The notes under the pieces were generated by a model. The model saw nothing but the letters and a program-made list of their open reading frames with translations, was not told the origin of the DNA and searched no databases. Below are positions 8,779 to 15,175 of a stretch of DNA of 64,000 bases, in pieces. Position numbers and translations under genes: made by a program. Within the stretch, counting starts at the first letter, position 1, and each line of letters begins with the position of its first letter. Origin of the DNA: JBGTFE01 sp049799955 (GTDB lineage Bacteria; Acidobacteriota; Blastocatellia; Pyrinomonadales; Pyrinomonadaceae); NCBI GenBank assembly GCA_049799955.1, contig JBARIW010000135.1, positions 1 to 64,000 of the forward strand, read 5' to 3'.

Positions 8779-10359
8779 ATGAAAGCCGAAACGACAATAA
8801 AACCTGCGACCAAACTCATCCGTGCGGAAAATCGCGTTCCACGCTGGGTTTTGCCGTCAGTCAGGCTTTCGATTTTTCTGACGGACGCGGCTCTTGCTTT
8901 TTCGTGTTTCGCGCTCGCCTTCATTTTGCGCGAAGGCAGCGCGATTTTTTCCAAAACGGCTTGGGCGTGGTCGAAAGCATTTGTGCCGTATGCGGGCGTT
9001 TTGGTTTTTGTCATTCTGGTTCGGCTTTTAATGCTTTCTTACCAAAGAGTTTATCGCCTGCAAGGCGCGTTTTCCTACATCAACGAGTTTATCAAGATTT
9101 TCAAAGCCGTTACGGTCGGTTCGCTTTTGACGATTGCCTTTACTTTTCTTTTTCGCGGCGGTTTCGCGTTTCGTGATTTTCCCTATTCACGCGGCGTTTT
9201 CGCGCTCGATTTCGCACTCGCGCTCGTCGCTTTTTCAATTTTTCATCTCGGTCTGCGCTACGTGCAGACGCTTTTCCGGCGGCGCGATATTAATCTGATT
9301 CCGACTCTGATTGTCGGGACAAACACGGAAGCCGAACAGACGATTCGCGAACTCAAAGAAAGACGCGATTTGGGTTATCGGGTAATAGGAATTATCACCA
9401 CAGAGAACACAGAGGACACAGAGAAAATGTTGGAAAAAACCTCTGCGCTCTCTGTGGTGAAAAAATTTGAAGATGTTCAAGTCGTCGGCGATTTAAGCGA
9501 TTTGCCGAATGTCATCCGCGAGCTTGAAATTCAGGAAGTTATTATTACCGACAACACGATTCCGAGCGAATCGCTTTTCGATGCGATGATGCAAATCGGT
9601 CGCAAGCAAAAAGTCGAGTTTCGCCTTGCGCCTTCGCTTTTTAATTTTCTGCCGCAAAAAACGAGTGTCGAGCAAATCGGCGTTTTGCCGATGGTACGGC
9701 TTTTCCGCGAGCCTTTGTCGGATGCGGAAAGATTCTTAAAACGCGCTTCGGATATTGTCATTGCCGCGCTCGCGCTGATTGTTCTTTCGCCGTTTCTGCT
9801 TTTGATTGCGCTTTTTATCAAGCTCGATTCGCGCGGCAAAATTCTTTTCCGGCAGGAACGCGTCGGGATGGACGGGCGAAAGTTTCTCTGCTACAAATTT
9901 CGCACGATGCTTTCGGGCGCAAACGAAGATTTGCACCGCGAAGCGTATCTAAAAAATATCGAAGGCGCGGCGGAAGCAAATGCGGGAAACAATGAAAAGC
10001 CCGTTTTCGGAAAAGTAAAAGATGACCCGCGCGTTACAAAAGCAGGGAAATTTCTGCGCCGTTCGAGCATTGACGAATTGCCGCAGATTTTCAATGTTTT
10101 GCTCGGCGATATGAGCATCGTCGGACCGCGCCCGCCGATTCCTTACGAAGTCGAAGAATACGACATCAGGCATCGCAAACGCCTCGATATGAAGCCCGGA
10201 ATCACCGGACTCTGGCAGGTTTCGGGCAGAAATCGCCTGACGTTCGAGGAAATGGTGCAGATTGACCTTTTTTACATCGAAAACTGGTCTTTGTGGCTCG
10301 ACTTAAAGATAATTTTGCTGACGATTCCGGCAATTCTGCGCGGCGACGGGGCGAGGTAA
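8779..10359 (+). CDS. WbaP-type initiating sugar-phosphate transferase
   Basis: A 526-aa polyprenyl glycosylphosphotransferase that should start a repeat unit by moving a hexose-1-phosphate from a nucleotide sugar to undecaprenyl phosphate. Four to five N-terminal membrane segments (about 25-165) are followed by a CoA-binding-like Rossmann domain beginning IPTLIVGTNTEAEQTIRE. The C-terminal transferase half has the re-entrant helix FLKRASDIVIAALALIVLSP, RQERVGMDGRKFLCYKFRTM, DDPRVTKAGKFLRRSSIDELPQ, GDMSIVGPRPP and PGITGLWQVSGRN. Odd: the Rossmann domain contains about 24 residues (TTENTEDTEKMLEK...SVVKK) that are the in-frame translation of an inverted repeat of the type otherwise intergenic here (9392-9462). 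Confidence 0.93.
   Translation: MKAETTIKPATKLIRAENRVPRWVLPSVRLSIFLTDAALAFSCFALAFILREGSAIFSKTAWAWSKAFVPYAGVLVFVILVRLLMLSYQRVYRLQGAFSYINEFIKIFKAVTVGSLLTIAFTFLFRGGFAFRDFPYSRGVFALDFALALVAFSIFHLGLRYVQTLFRRRDINLIPTLIVGTNTEAEQTIRELKERRDLGYRVIGIITTENTEDTEKMLEKTSALSVVKKFEDVQVVGDLSDLPNVIRELEIQEVIITDNTIPSESLFDAMMQIGRKQKVEFRLAPSLFNFLPQKTSVEQIGVLPMVRLFREPLSDAERFLKRASDIVIAALALIVLSPFLLLIALFIKLDSRGKILFRQERVGMDGRKFLCYKFRTMLSGANEDLHREAYLKNIEGAAEANAGNNEKPVFGKVKDDPRVTKAGKFLRRSSIDELPQIFNVLLGDMSIVGPRPPIPYEVEEYDIRHRKRLDMKPGITGLWQVSGRNRLTFEEMVQIDLFYIENWSLWLDLKIILLTIPAILRGDGAR
9392..9462. repeat. In-frame inverted repeat inside the WbaP-type gene
   Basis: The left arm (9392-9423) reads TTATCACCACAGAGAACACA and continues in CAGAG words; the right arm (about 9440-9462) contains its reverse complement (CTCTGCGCTCTCTGTGGTGA). 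The same CCACAGAG word set forms the intergenic repeats at 23076-23148 and 60601-60678. Its length keeps the reading frame open, and the encoded residues fall between GYRVIGI and VVGDLSDL, a loop between strands where homologues usually have a short link. The inference is a tolerated insertion in a surface loop. Confidence 0.85.
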
Positions 10360-10362
10360 TTT

Positions 10363-10402
10363 ATGACTTTGGATTTTAGATTTTGGATTTTGGATTGGTT
10401 AT
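10363..10402. repeat. Single-arm GGATTTTAGATTTT word repeat
   Basis: Between the WbaP-type gene and prmC is a short tandem of degenerate TTTGGATTT/TTTAGATTT words (ACTTTGGATTTTAGATTTTG and onward). No inverted partner is close by. The same words form the arms at 39803-39900 and recur in reverse complement near 29140 (AATCTAAAATCCAAAA). It looks like half of one of the word-built inverted repeats, either degraded or an independent simple sequence. Confidence 0.5.
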
Positions 10403-10421
10403 TGGTTTTAAACTTATCGAA

Positions 10422-11273
10422 ATGACAATTTCCGAAATTCTCAAATACGCGACCGAAATTCTGCAATCGAGCGGAATTGCCGCGCCGCGCCGCGAGGCTA
10501 ATTCGCTTTTGGCTTTCACGCTTGAAAAAGACCGAACTTTTCTCATCGCCCATCCCGAATACGAGCTTTCAGACGAAGAAGAAACGCGCTTTCAGGAATT
10601 TTTGCGGCGGCGCGCGAGCCGCGAGCCTTTTCAGCACATCACCGGACGACAGGAATTTTACGGGCTTGATTTCGAGGTTTCAAAAGACGTTCTGATTCCG
10701 CGTCCCGAAACCGAGTTGATTGTCGAAAACGCGATTCGGGTTTTGCGCGAAAAAGAAAATCCGCGTTTCTGCGAGGTCGGCGTCGGTTCGGGCTGCATTT
10801 CCGTTTCGATTCTGCACGAAGTGGAAAATGCTCGCGCAACCGGTTTGGACGTTTCCGCGAAAGCGCTGCAAATTGCCGGAAGAAATGCCGCAAATCATAA
10901 AGTTTCGGCGCGGCTTGAGCTAAAAATTTCCGATGTTTTCGCCGTTTTGACAGGTGAGAAATTCGATTTAATCGTCTCCAATCCGCCGTATATTTCGATT
11001 GAAGATTTTCCTGAGCTGCAAACCGAAGTCAAAAATTTCGAGCCGCGCAGCGCTTTGACCGACGAGCAAAACGGGCTTTCGATAGTCGAAAAAATTATTG
11101 CCGGAACGCCGGATTTTCTAAAACCGAACGGTTTTCTTCTGCTCGAAATCGGTTTCGGTCAAGCCGAAAAGGTTCGTGAAATGTTTTCGCCGGAAATCTG
11201 GAAATCCGTGGAAATTCTTCCTGATTTGCAGGGCATTCCGCGAACGGCGAAGGCAGTGAAAAGTGAAAAGTGA
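10422..11273 (+). CDS. prmC: Peptide chain release factor N5-glutamine methyltransferase
   Basis: A 283-aa HemK/PrmC enzyme that methylates the GGQ glutamine of RF1 and RF2 using S-adenosylmethionine. The N-terminal helical domain ends in REPFQHITGRQEFYGL, the classical PrmC junction, followed by LIPRPETELIVE. SAM motif I is EVGVGSGCISVS and the catalytic NPPY is in LIVSNPPYISIEDFPE. I chose the ATG at 10422 (MTISEILKYA), since earlier in-frame codons only translate the word repeat upstream. The last residues (VKSEK, stop) are encoded inside the left arm of the inverted repeat at 11254-11364, so the natural C-terminus was probably altered by that repeat. prfA is not in view. Confidence 0.93.
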   Translation: MTISEILKYATEILQSSGIAAPRREANSLLAFTLEKDRTFLIAHPEYELSDEEETRFQEFLRRRASREPFQHITGRQEFYGLDFEVSKDVLIPRPETELIVENAIRVLREKENPRFCEVGVGSGCISVSILHEVENARATGLDVSAKALQIAGRNAANHKVSARLELKISDVFAVLTGEKFDLIVSNPPYISIEDFPELQTEVKNFEPRSALTDEQNGLSIVEKIIAGTPDFLKPNGFLLLEIGFGQAEKVREMFSPEIWKSVEILPDLQGIPRTAKAVKSEK

Positions 11274-11364
11274 TAGGTGATAGGGATTAGGTTTTAGATT
11301 TATCTATCACCTATCACCTATCATCTATCACCTAAATTCACTTTTCACTTTTCACTTTTCACTT
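11254..11364. repeat. Inverted repeat of GTGAAAA and GATAGGT words at prmC end
   Basis: The left arm (about 11254-11300) runs CAGTGAAAAGTGAAAAGTGA then GATAGGTGATAGG-type words. The right arm (about 11304-11364) is the reverse complement in order: CTATCACCTATCACC words, then repeated CACTTTT. It therefore has two word blocks per arm. The stop codon of prmC lies within the left arm. It could terminate prmC. Confidence 0.85.
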
Positions 11365-11445
11365 CATCCAAAATCTGTTATATTCAATGTATCGAAAAGT
11401 TTAGAAATTTTTATTGTATAAGTTTTTGCATTTTAGGAGATGATT

Positions 11446-11922
11446 ATGGGATACGAAAGAGATGAATCTAGCGCAACTACGAAATTGACATATTTGCTTA
11501 TCGGCGGCGGAATCGGAGCGCTTCTCGCGCTGCTTTTCGCGCCCAAATCGGGCGAAGAGCTTCGCGGCGATATTGCCGACGTTACGCGTAAAGGTCTTGA
11601 AAAAGGTAAAGAAACAGCCGCTCTGGTGGGCGAGCGCGCCGGTGAATATTACGAGGTAGCGCGCGACAAAACGAGCGAGCTTTATCAAACCGGGCGCGAA
11701 AAAGCCGGAGACATTTATCAGACCGGACGCGAAAAAGCGACTGAATATACCGAAAAAGCGCGTGAAGCGGTCGCTTCGACGGCAAATCCGTTTTCAGCCG
11801 CGCTCGAAGCCGGGAAGGAAGCTTATTCAGAAGAAAAACGTAAAAACGAGCCTAAGGTAATCACCGAAGGTCGTCCGACTTACCCGGTAAAAGATAAAGA
11901 TACGACGGGAAACGAAGGTTAA
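11446..11922 (+). CDS. YtxH domain protein
   Basis: A protein of about 158 aa with a single N-terminal membrane segment (LTYLLIGGGIGALLALLFAP) followed at once by KSGEELR, the YtxH family signature. The rest is an Ala/Glu/Lys-rich amphipathic helix with a repeated motif (TSELYQTGREKAG, GDIYQTGREKATE) like LEA or apolipoprotein-type helices. Family members are linked to envelope stress, but their mechanism is not established. AGGAG at 11435-11439 lies 6 bp before the ATG at 11446 and favours it over the ATG at 11440. The DUF948-like gene follows after 1 bp, so the two form an operon ended by the terminator at 12481. Confidence 0.85.
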   Translation: MGYERDESSATTKLTYLLIGGGIGALLALLFAPKSGEELRGDIADVTRKGLEKGKETAALVGERAGEYYEVARDKTSELYQTGREKAGDIYQTGREKATEYTEKAREAVASTANPFSAALEAGKEAYSEEKRKNEPKVITEGRPTYPVKDKDTTGNEG

Positions 11923-11923
11923 A

Positions 11924-12463
11924 ATGAATGCAAACGAGCCGCAATTTTGGATGATGATTGCGTCAATCGTCATCGCTATATGCTTTATCGTGATGTCGAT
12001 TGCGCTGATTGTCATCGCCGTTATCATCAGGCGAGTCGTCGCTACGGTCAGCCGCGTCGAAGAGCGGATTGACCCTTTGATTACAAAAGTTGACGCCATC
12101 GGCGAGCAGGGCAAGCAGATTTCGGTGCAGTTTACCGAAATCTCCGCCAATCTTTCGACGGCGACCAAGTATTTCAGCGAGTCGGCGGGCTTGATTAAGG
12201 AAGAAGTCGCCGAGCTGAAACAGCTTGTCGGAATGACCGCTGCGGAAGCGAAAGATAAAGTCGCGCTCGTCAGCCGCACGATTGACCGGACGCAGCTTCA
12301 AGTTGTTTCGACGACCGATTTTATACAGCAAAAGGTGGTCGAGCCGGCGCGGGAAATCGCGGCGATTATGGCTGGCGTTCGCAAAGGCTTGGAAGTTTTA
12401 TTCGCGCCTTCGCCGAAACAAATCGACCGTGTTTACGCGGACGACGAAATGTTTATCGGATAG
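11924..12463 (+). CDS. DUF948-like membrane protein
   Basis: A 179-aa protein with one N-terminal membrane helix (about residues 10-36, rich in Ile/Val/Ala) followed by a long helical region: RVEERIDPLITKVDAIGEQ, ISVQFTEISANLSTATKYF, GLIKEEVAELKQLVGMTA and VVEPAREIAAIMAGVRKGLEVLF. This plan, including the VEPAREI...GVRKGLE ending, resembles the DUF948 partners that often follow YtxH genes. It starts 1 bp after the YtxH stop. Function is unknown; a joint role with YtxH in envelope integrity is inferred only from coupling. Confidence 0.7.
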   Translation: MNANEPQFWMMIASIVIAICFIVMSIALIVIAVIIRRVVATVSRVEERIDPLITKVDAIGEQGKQISVQFTEISANLSTATKYFSESAGLIKEEVAELKQLVGMTAAEAKDKVALVSRTIDRTQLQVVSTTDFIQQKVVEPAREIAAIMAGVRKGLEVLFAPSPKQIDRVYADDEMFIG

Positions 12464-12480
12464 ATTTTATCGGCAATTTC

Positions 12481-12522
12481 AAAGCAAAAGGCGTGGAAAA
12501 TTTTCCACGCCTTTTGCTTTTT
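12481..12522. terminator. Bidirectional intrinsic terminator
   Basis: A perfect inverted repeat spans 12481-12520. The inner stem is AAAAGGCGTGGAAAA with its complement and has no loop beyond the centre of symmetry, with A-rich 5' and T-rich 3' flanks. It lies between the convergent DUF948-like and Spy-like genes and would stop transcription from both sides. Confidence 0.9.
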
Positions 12523-12540
12523 TTATTTACAGGAGACAAA

Positions 12541-13092
12541 TTAATTATCGTTGTCGTCTGTTTGCTTGTCCTGCTTGTTTTTGCGTTCCTGGCGCATTTC
12601 CTTACGCTCCTGACGTTTTTGCTTCCATTCTTCTTTCTGCTTTTCGAGCTGCGCTTTCTGCTCGGCAGTCAAAACCGCCATAATCTGCGCTTTGACCTGT
12701 TCGCCTTTTTGTTTGCGTTCCGCTCTGAAGGCTTCAAGCTGTTTTTCCTGCTCGGCGGTAATTGTGCCGTTGCGTTTGGCTTCCATCAGCGGGCGAAGCG
12801 ATTCAAACTGGCTTTTGTCAGGCTTGTTGGCTTCCATAATCGTGTGGATTTGCTCTTTCTGCGCGTCGGTCAGATTTAATTCTCTAAATCCACGCATCAT
12901 GCCGCCGCGTCCGCCGCGCATTCCTTTGCCCATTCCGTCGCCTTTGCCGAAGCCGCCGCGACGCTCGCGTTTTTCCTGTTTTTGTGTGGAATCCTGCGAT
13001 TTGTCAGTGTTCTGTGCCGAAACAAAAGTGGTGAACGTAACAACTGCAAATGCAGAGATAACTCCCGAAATAATTTTTCTTTTTAGTGACAT
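12541..13092 (-). CDS. Spy/CpxP-like periplasmic LTXXQ protein
   Basis: A 183-aa exported protein. The signal peptide MSLKRKIISGVISAFAVVTF ends near VSAQ. A Gly/Arg/Met-rich stretch (residues 45-70) precedes two LTXXQ-type motifs, LTDAQKEQI and LTAEQKAQL, separated by a charged helix, and the C-terminus is highly basic then acidic (KQTDDNDN). This fits periplasmic Spy/CpxP relatives, which act as ATP-independent chaperones or stress sensors, sometimes metal-responsive. AAGAGG lies upstream of the ATG at 13092. It is monocistronic. The family call rests on the motifs; the specific role is inferred. Confidence 0.8.
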   Translation of the reverse strand: MSLKRKIISGVISAFAVVTFTTFVSAQNTDKSQDSTQKQEKRERRGGFGKGDGMGKGMRGGRGGMMRGFRELNLTDAQKEQIHTIMEANKPDKSQFESLRPLMEAKRNGTITAEQEKQLEAFRAERKQKGEQVKAQIMAVLTAEQKAQLEKQKEEWKQKRQERKEMRQERKNKQDKQTDDNDN

Positions 13093-13207
13093 TTTTTTAC
13101 CTCTTAAAAAATTTAATGAATTGAGCTTTCGCTTTTCACATCTTTTGACGCTGGAAAATATAATTTAGTCGAAAGTTTTTACGTAAAGATTTGTAAAGGC
13201 GATTTCA

Positions 13208-13296
13208 CGCGTGTAAATATTGATTTTATACCCGCTAAAATTAATATTGTCGCCCGTAAAATCGACTTTGTATCCGGTAAAATCAATTTTACATTC
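13208..13296. repeat. Four 21-22 bp GTAAAATCRATTTT units
   Basis: Four tandem units with the T of the GTAAA core at about 13214, 13236, 13257 and 13278. The best are CCCGTAAAATCGACTTTGTA and CCGGTAAAATCAATTTTACA. Each has a short dyad around AAAATCRATTTT. They match the longer array at 14777-15070. Between them lie the three XRE genes and a small membrane protein gene. The region 13093-13369 holds nothing else except the hairpin at 13307. Confidence 0.85.
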
Positions 13297-13306
13297 CGGG
13301 CTTTGC

Positions 13307-13338
13307 CTAAAAAGCTCATTTTTTCACAGGCTTTTTAG
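13307..13338. terminator. Hairpin downstream of XRE gene 1
   Basis: CCTAAAAAGC and GCTTTTTAGA form a 10-bp imperfect stem around a T-rich loop. It follows the end of the leftward XRE gene (13370). There is no long T-run on the minus strand, so a terminator role is only plausible. Confidence 0.45.
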
Positions 13339-13369
13339 ACAGACTTAAGCACTTTTCGTCCATTCTCTT

Positions 13370-13624
13370 TTATTTAGGCAGGTCTAATTTATCGTCAATG
13401 AGAGTTTCTACCGATACGCCCGCTATTCGGGCATAAGCTAAAGTAACCAAAAGACTCGGAACTCTCGCGCCGATTTCAAATGAGCCGACATATCCGCGAT
13501 AAATCTTAACTCCGTGAGCTTCCAAAGCCTTTGCCATTTCATCCTGTGTGAATCCTAAATCGAGCCTGATTTGTCTCAGCTTCTCCGCAATTCGTGTCGG
13601 TTGTTCTGCCTTTCCGCGTCCCAT
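13370..13624 (-). CDS. Small XRE-family HTH regulator 1
   Basis: An 84-aa single-domain HTH_3 protein. The helix-turn-helix spans LRQIRLDLGFTQDEMAKALE and YRGYVGSFEIGARVPSLLVT, ending ARIAGVSVETLIDDKLDLPK. There is no sensor domain, so it resembles small repressors or antitoxin-like DNA binders. AAGGAG lies 10 bp before the ATG at 13624. It is clearly paralogous to the gene at 14025: both start MGR.K.EQP.RIA and share LRQIRLDLGFTQD, and their leaders share the string CCTTGACACGACACG on the plus strand. Targets are unknown; the palindromic 21-bp arrays on both sides are candidate sites by position only. Confidence 0.85.
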   Translation of the reverse strand: MGRGKAEQPTRIAEKLRQIRLDLGFTQDEMAKALEAHGVKIYRGYVGSFEIGARVPSLLVTLAYARIAGVSVETLIDDKLDLPK

Positions 13625-13655
13625 CAAAAATTTCTCCTTGACACGACACGGGCTT

Positions 13656-13694
13656 TGCCCGAAAACTCTAAAATCCGCGATAGTTTTCGGGCAA
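13656..13694. terminator. Hairpin between XRE genes 1 and 2
   Basis: TTGCCCGAAAACT (left) and AGTTTTCGGGCAA (right) form a long stem with a short loop. It sits between the leftward XRE gene 2 and the leader of gene 1. It could attenuate read-through or be an operator-like dyad. No T-run follows on the minus strand. Confidence 0.5.
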
Positions 13695-13737
13695 GTTTAA
13701 TCGGTTTTCGTGAACTTTCACAGCACAATGCGTTTAC

Positions 13738-13995
13738 TTAAAACCTCAATTCAACCATATCATCGACCAAATCATTTATCGTAATTCCGGCGAGTTGCGA
13801 ATATCTCAGCAAAACGATTAAAGACGGTTCGCGCTCTCCGTTCTCGTATCTGTAAATCGAAGCGCGATAAAGCGAAGCTTCCTTAACATTCAGGCGCAAA
13901 ATCATTTCATCATATGTTTTAATTCCTAAATGCTCTCTAACCTGTTTCAGTTTCTTTCCCAAATGTTTTGGAATTTGTCGCCGTGTCGTTGCCAT
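13738..13995 (-). CDS. Small XRE-family HTH regulator 2
   Basis: An 85-aa HTH protein, more divergent than its two neighbours. The HTH core is LKQVREHLGIKTYDEMILRL and ASIYRYENGEREPSLIVLLR, ending SQLAGITINDLVDDMVELRF. The pattern REPSL, then Y(A/S)...AGI and LVDD matches the other two, so the three form a local family. An AGGGGGA site precedes the ATG at 13995. The segment between this gene and gene 3 is 29 bp, so genes 3 and 2 are probably co-transcribed. Confidence 0.82.
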   Translation of the reverse strand: MATTRRQIPKHLGKKLKQVREHLGIKTYDEMILRLNVKEASLYRASIYRYENGEREPSLIVLLRYSQLAGITINDLVDDMVELRF

Positions 13996-14024
13996 CAAGT
14001 CAATCCCCCTTGATGAAAAAAGTA

Positions 14025-14282
14025 TTAAATTGTCGGCAAGTCCATATTATCATCACAAATGGCTTCCATTGGAATCTTAGCAATTCTCGCGTAAGCCAAA
14101 ATCGTTAAAATTGAGGGAACGCGGTCAGCGATTTCAAAAAGCGCAACATACGATGGATGAATCCTGACACCCTCGCGCTTAATCGCTTCCGTCATTGCAT
14201 CCTGCGTAAATCCCAAGTCAAGGCGAATCTGTCTTAACTTTTGCGCTATCCTTTTCGGTTGCTCTACCTTTTTACGTCCCAT
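14025..14282 (-). CDS. Small XRE-family HTH regulator 3
   Basis: An 85-aa HTH_3 protein paralogous to the gene at 13370. It begins MGRKKVEQPKRIAQKLRQIR and continues LDLGFTQDAMTEAIKREGVR, then YVALFEIADRVPSILTILAY and DDNMDLPTI. AAGGAG precedes the ATG at 14282, and the upstream CCTTGACACGACACG string is shared with gene 1, showing that leader and gene were duplicated together. It is the first gene of the leftward XRE cluster. DNA target and effector are unknown. Confidence 0.85.
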   Translation of the reverse strand: MGRKKVEQPKRIAQKLRQIRLDLGFTQDAMTEAIKREGVRIHPSYVALFEIADRVPSILTILAYARIAKIPMEAICDDNMDLPTI

Positions 14283-14495
14283 CAAGAAAATCTCCTTGAC
14301 ACGACACGCAAAGCGAGAATATTATTACTATTTAGCAGGAAAGCGTTAATGTTGAACCGATGCGCCGCGTTTTGTGGAATCTGAACGCGGCATTTAGACA
14401 AAGGCTACTACTCGCTGAATTGTAGGATTTGGCATTGATTTTTTGTCAAAGATTTAACGATAGATTCTAACACGAAATTTACGGAGTGAAAAATT

Positions 14496-14654
14496 ATGCT
14501 TATTCTCCCAATCACTGAACACGAAGCCGAAACGAAAATTTCCCTGAATACAAACGAACAAGTTAGACACAAAGGGAAAGCTCGCTTTTATTTTTTCTTA
14601 TTTGCGCTTTTAATTCTCGCTTTCATCGCCGCTTTGCTTTGGATTTTCTCTTGA
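14496..14654 (+). CDS. 52-aa single-pass membrane microprotein
   Basis: A short reading frame of 52 codons. The first 30 residues are polar (MLILPITEHEAETKISLNTN, then EQVRHKGKA), followed by one hydrophobic helix (RFYFFLFALLILAFIAALLW). GGAG at 14483-14486 lies 9 bp before the ATG. It is divergent from the XRE cluster and followed by a hairpin at 14692. The ribosome site, the membrane helix and the hairpin favour a real gene. I do not recognise the family. It could be a small toxin, a regulator or a microprotein; no antitoxin-type partner is proven. Confidence 0.6.
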   Translation: MLILPITEHEAETKISLNTNEQVRHKGKARFYFFLFALLILAFIAALLWIFS

Positions 14655-14691
14655 CATGCTAACTCGAAAATCTAATTCGGGCGCGAATGAA

Positions 14692-14722
14692 AAGGTCGGA
14701 TGTTGTAGAGGCATCCGACCTT
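14692..14722. terminator. Hairpin after the microprotein gene
   Basis: AAGGTCGGATG and CATCCGACCTT form a perfect 11-bp stem with a 9-base loop. It lies 37 bp after the stop of the 52-aa reading frame. A weak TTAATACTT tail follows, so termination is plausible but not certain. Confidence 0.65.
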
Positions 14723-14776
14723 AATACTTCTACGCACTATTTGGGCAAAACGAAGATTTTAGGCAAAGTCTACATT

Positions 14777-15070
14777 CCGTAAAGCCGGTTTTATAGACCG
14801 TAAAATCAATTTTATAAACCGTAAAATCAATTTTAATGGCTGTAAAATGGATTTTATTGACCGTAAAATCCATTTTGTATGCCGTAAAATCGATTTCTTA
14901 GACCGCAAAATTGATTTTGCACACCGTAAAATCGACTTTGCTTAGCGTAAAATGAATTTTGTAGACGGTAAAATTGATTTTGTATCTGTAAAAATGAGTT
15001 TTGTATGTCTGAAAATGAACTTTGCGCGTGTGAAAATCGATTTTGCATGTGTGAAAACCGATTTCGGCGC
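14777..15070. repeat. Array of 14 palindromic 21-bp units
   Basis: Units of the form NCCGTAAAATCGATTTTGTA repeat with the core T at 14780, 14801, 14822, 14843, 14864, 14885, 14906, 14927, 14948, 14969, about 14990, 15011, 15032 and 15053. The step is 21 bp throughout, two DNA helical turns. The AAAATNNATTTT dyad is kept while its central two bases and the linker vary. Drift is strongest at the right end, where GTAAAA becomes TGAAAA. The array ends about 100 bp before dxs. One frame on the minus strand stays open (7-residue repeat QNxFYxx), but no ribosome site supports translation. The stretch 14655-15175 holds nothing else but the hairpin at 14692. Confidence 0.92.
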
Positions 15071-15175
15071 GGTATTTCGCCTTGTTTTTGCCCGTATAAC
15101 CACTTTTTCATTTAACATTTGCCATTCGACACGCTAAAATGCGAAATTTGAAGTAAGGAACGAACCTTTAATTAA

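Noticed and set aside
14777..15070. CRISPR-like array
   Set aside because: Units are 21 bp with no unique spacers, arms vary between units and no cas genes are in the window.
14854..15111. 85-aa minus-strand frame with 7-residue repeats (QNxFYxx)
   Set aside because: It is the by-product of a 21-bp repeat that keeps one frame open; no ribosome site precedes its ATG, and the plus strand has a similar open frame.
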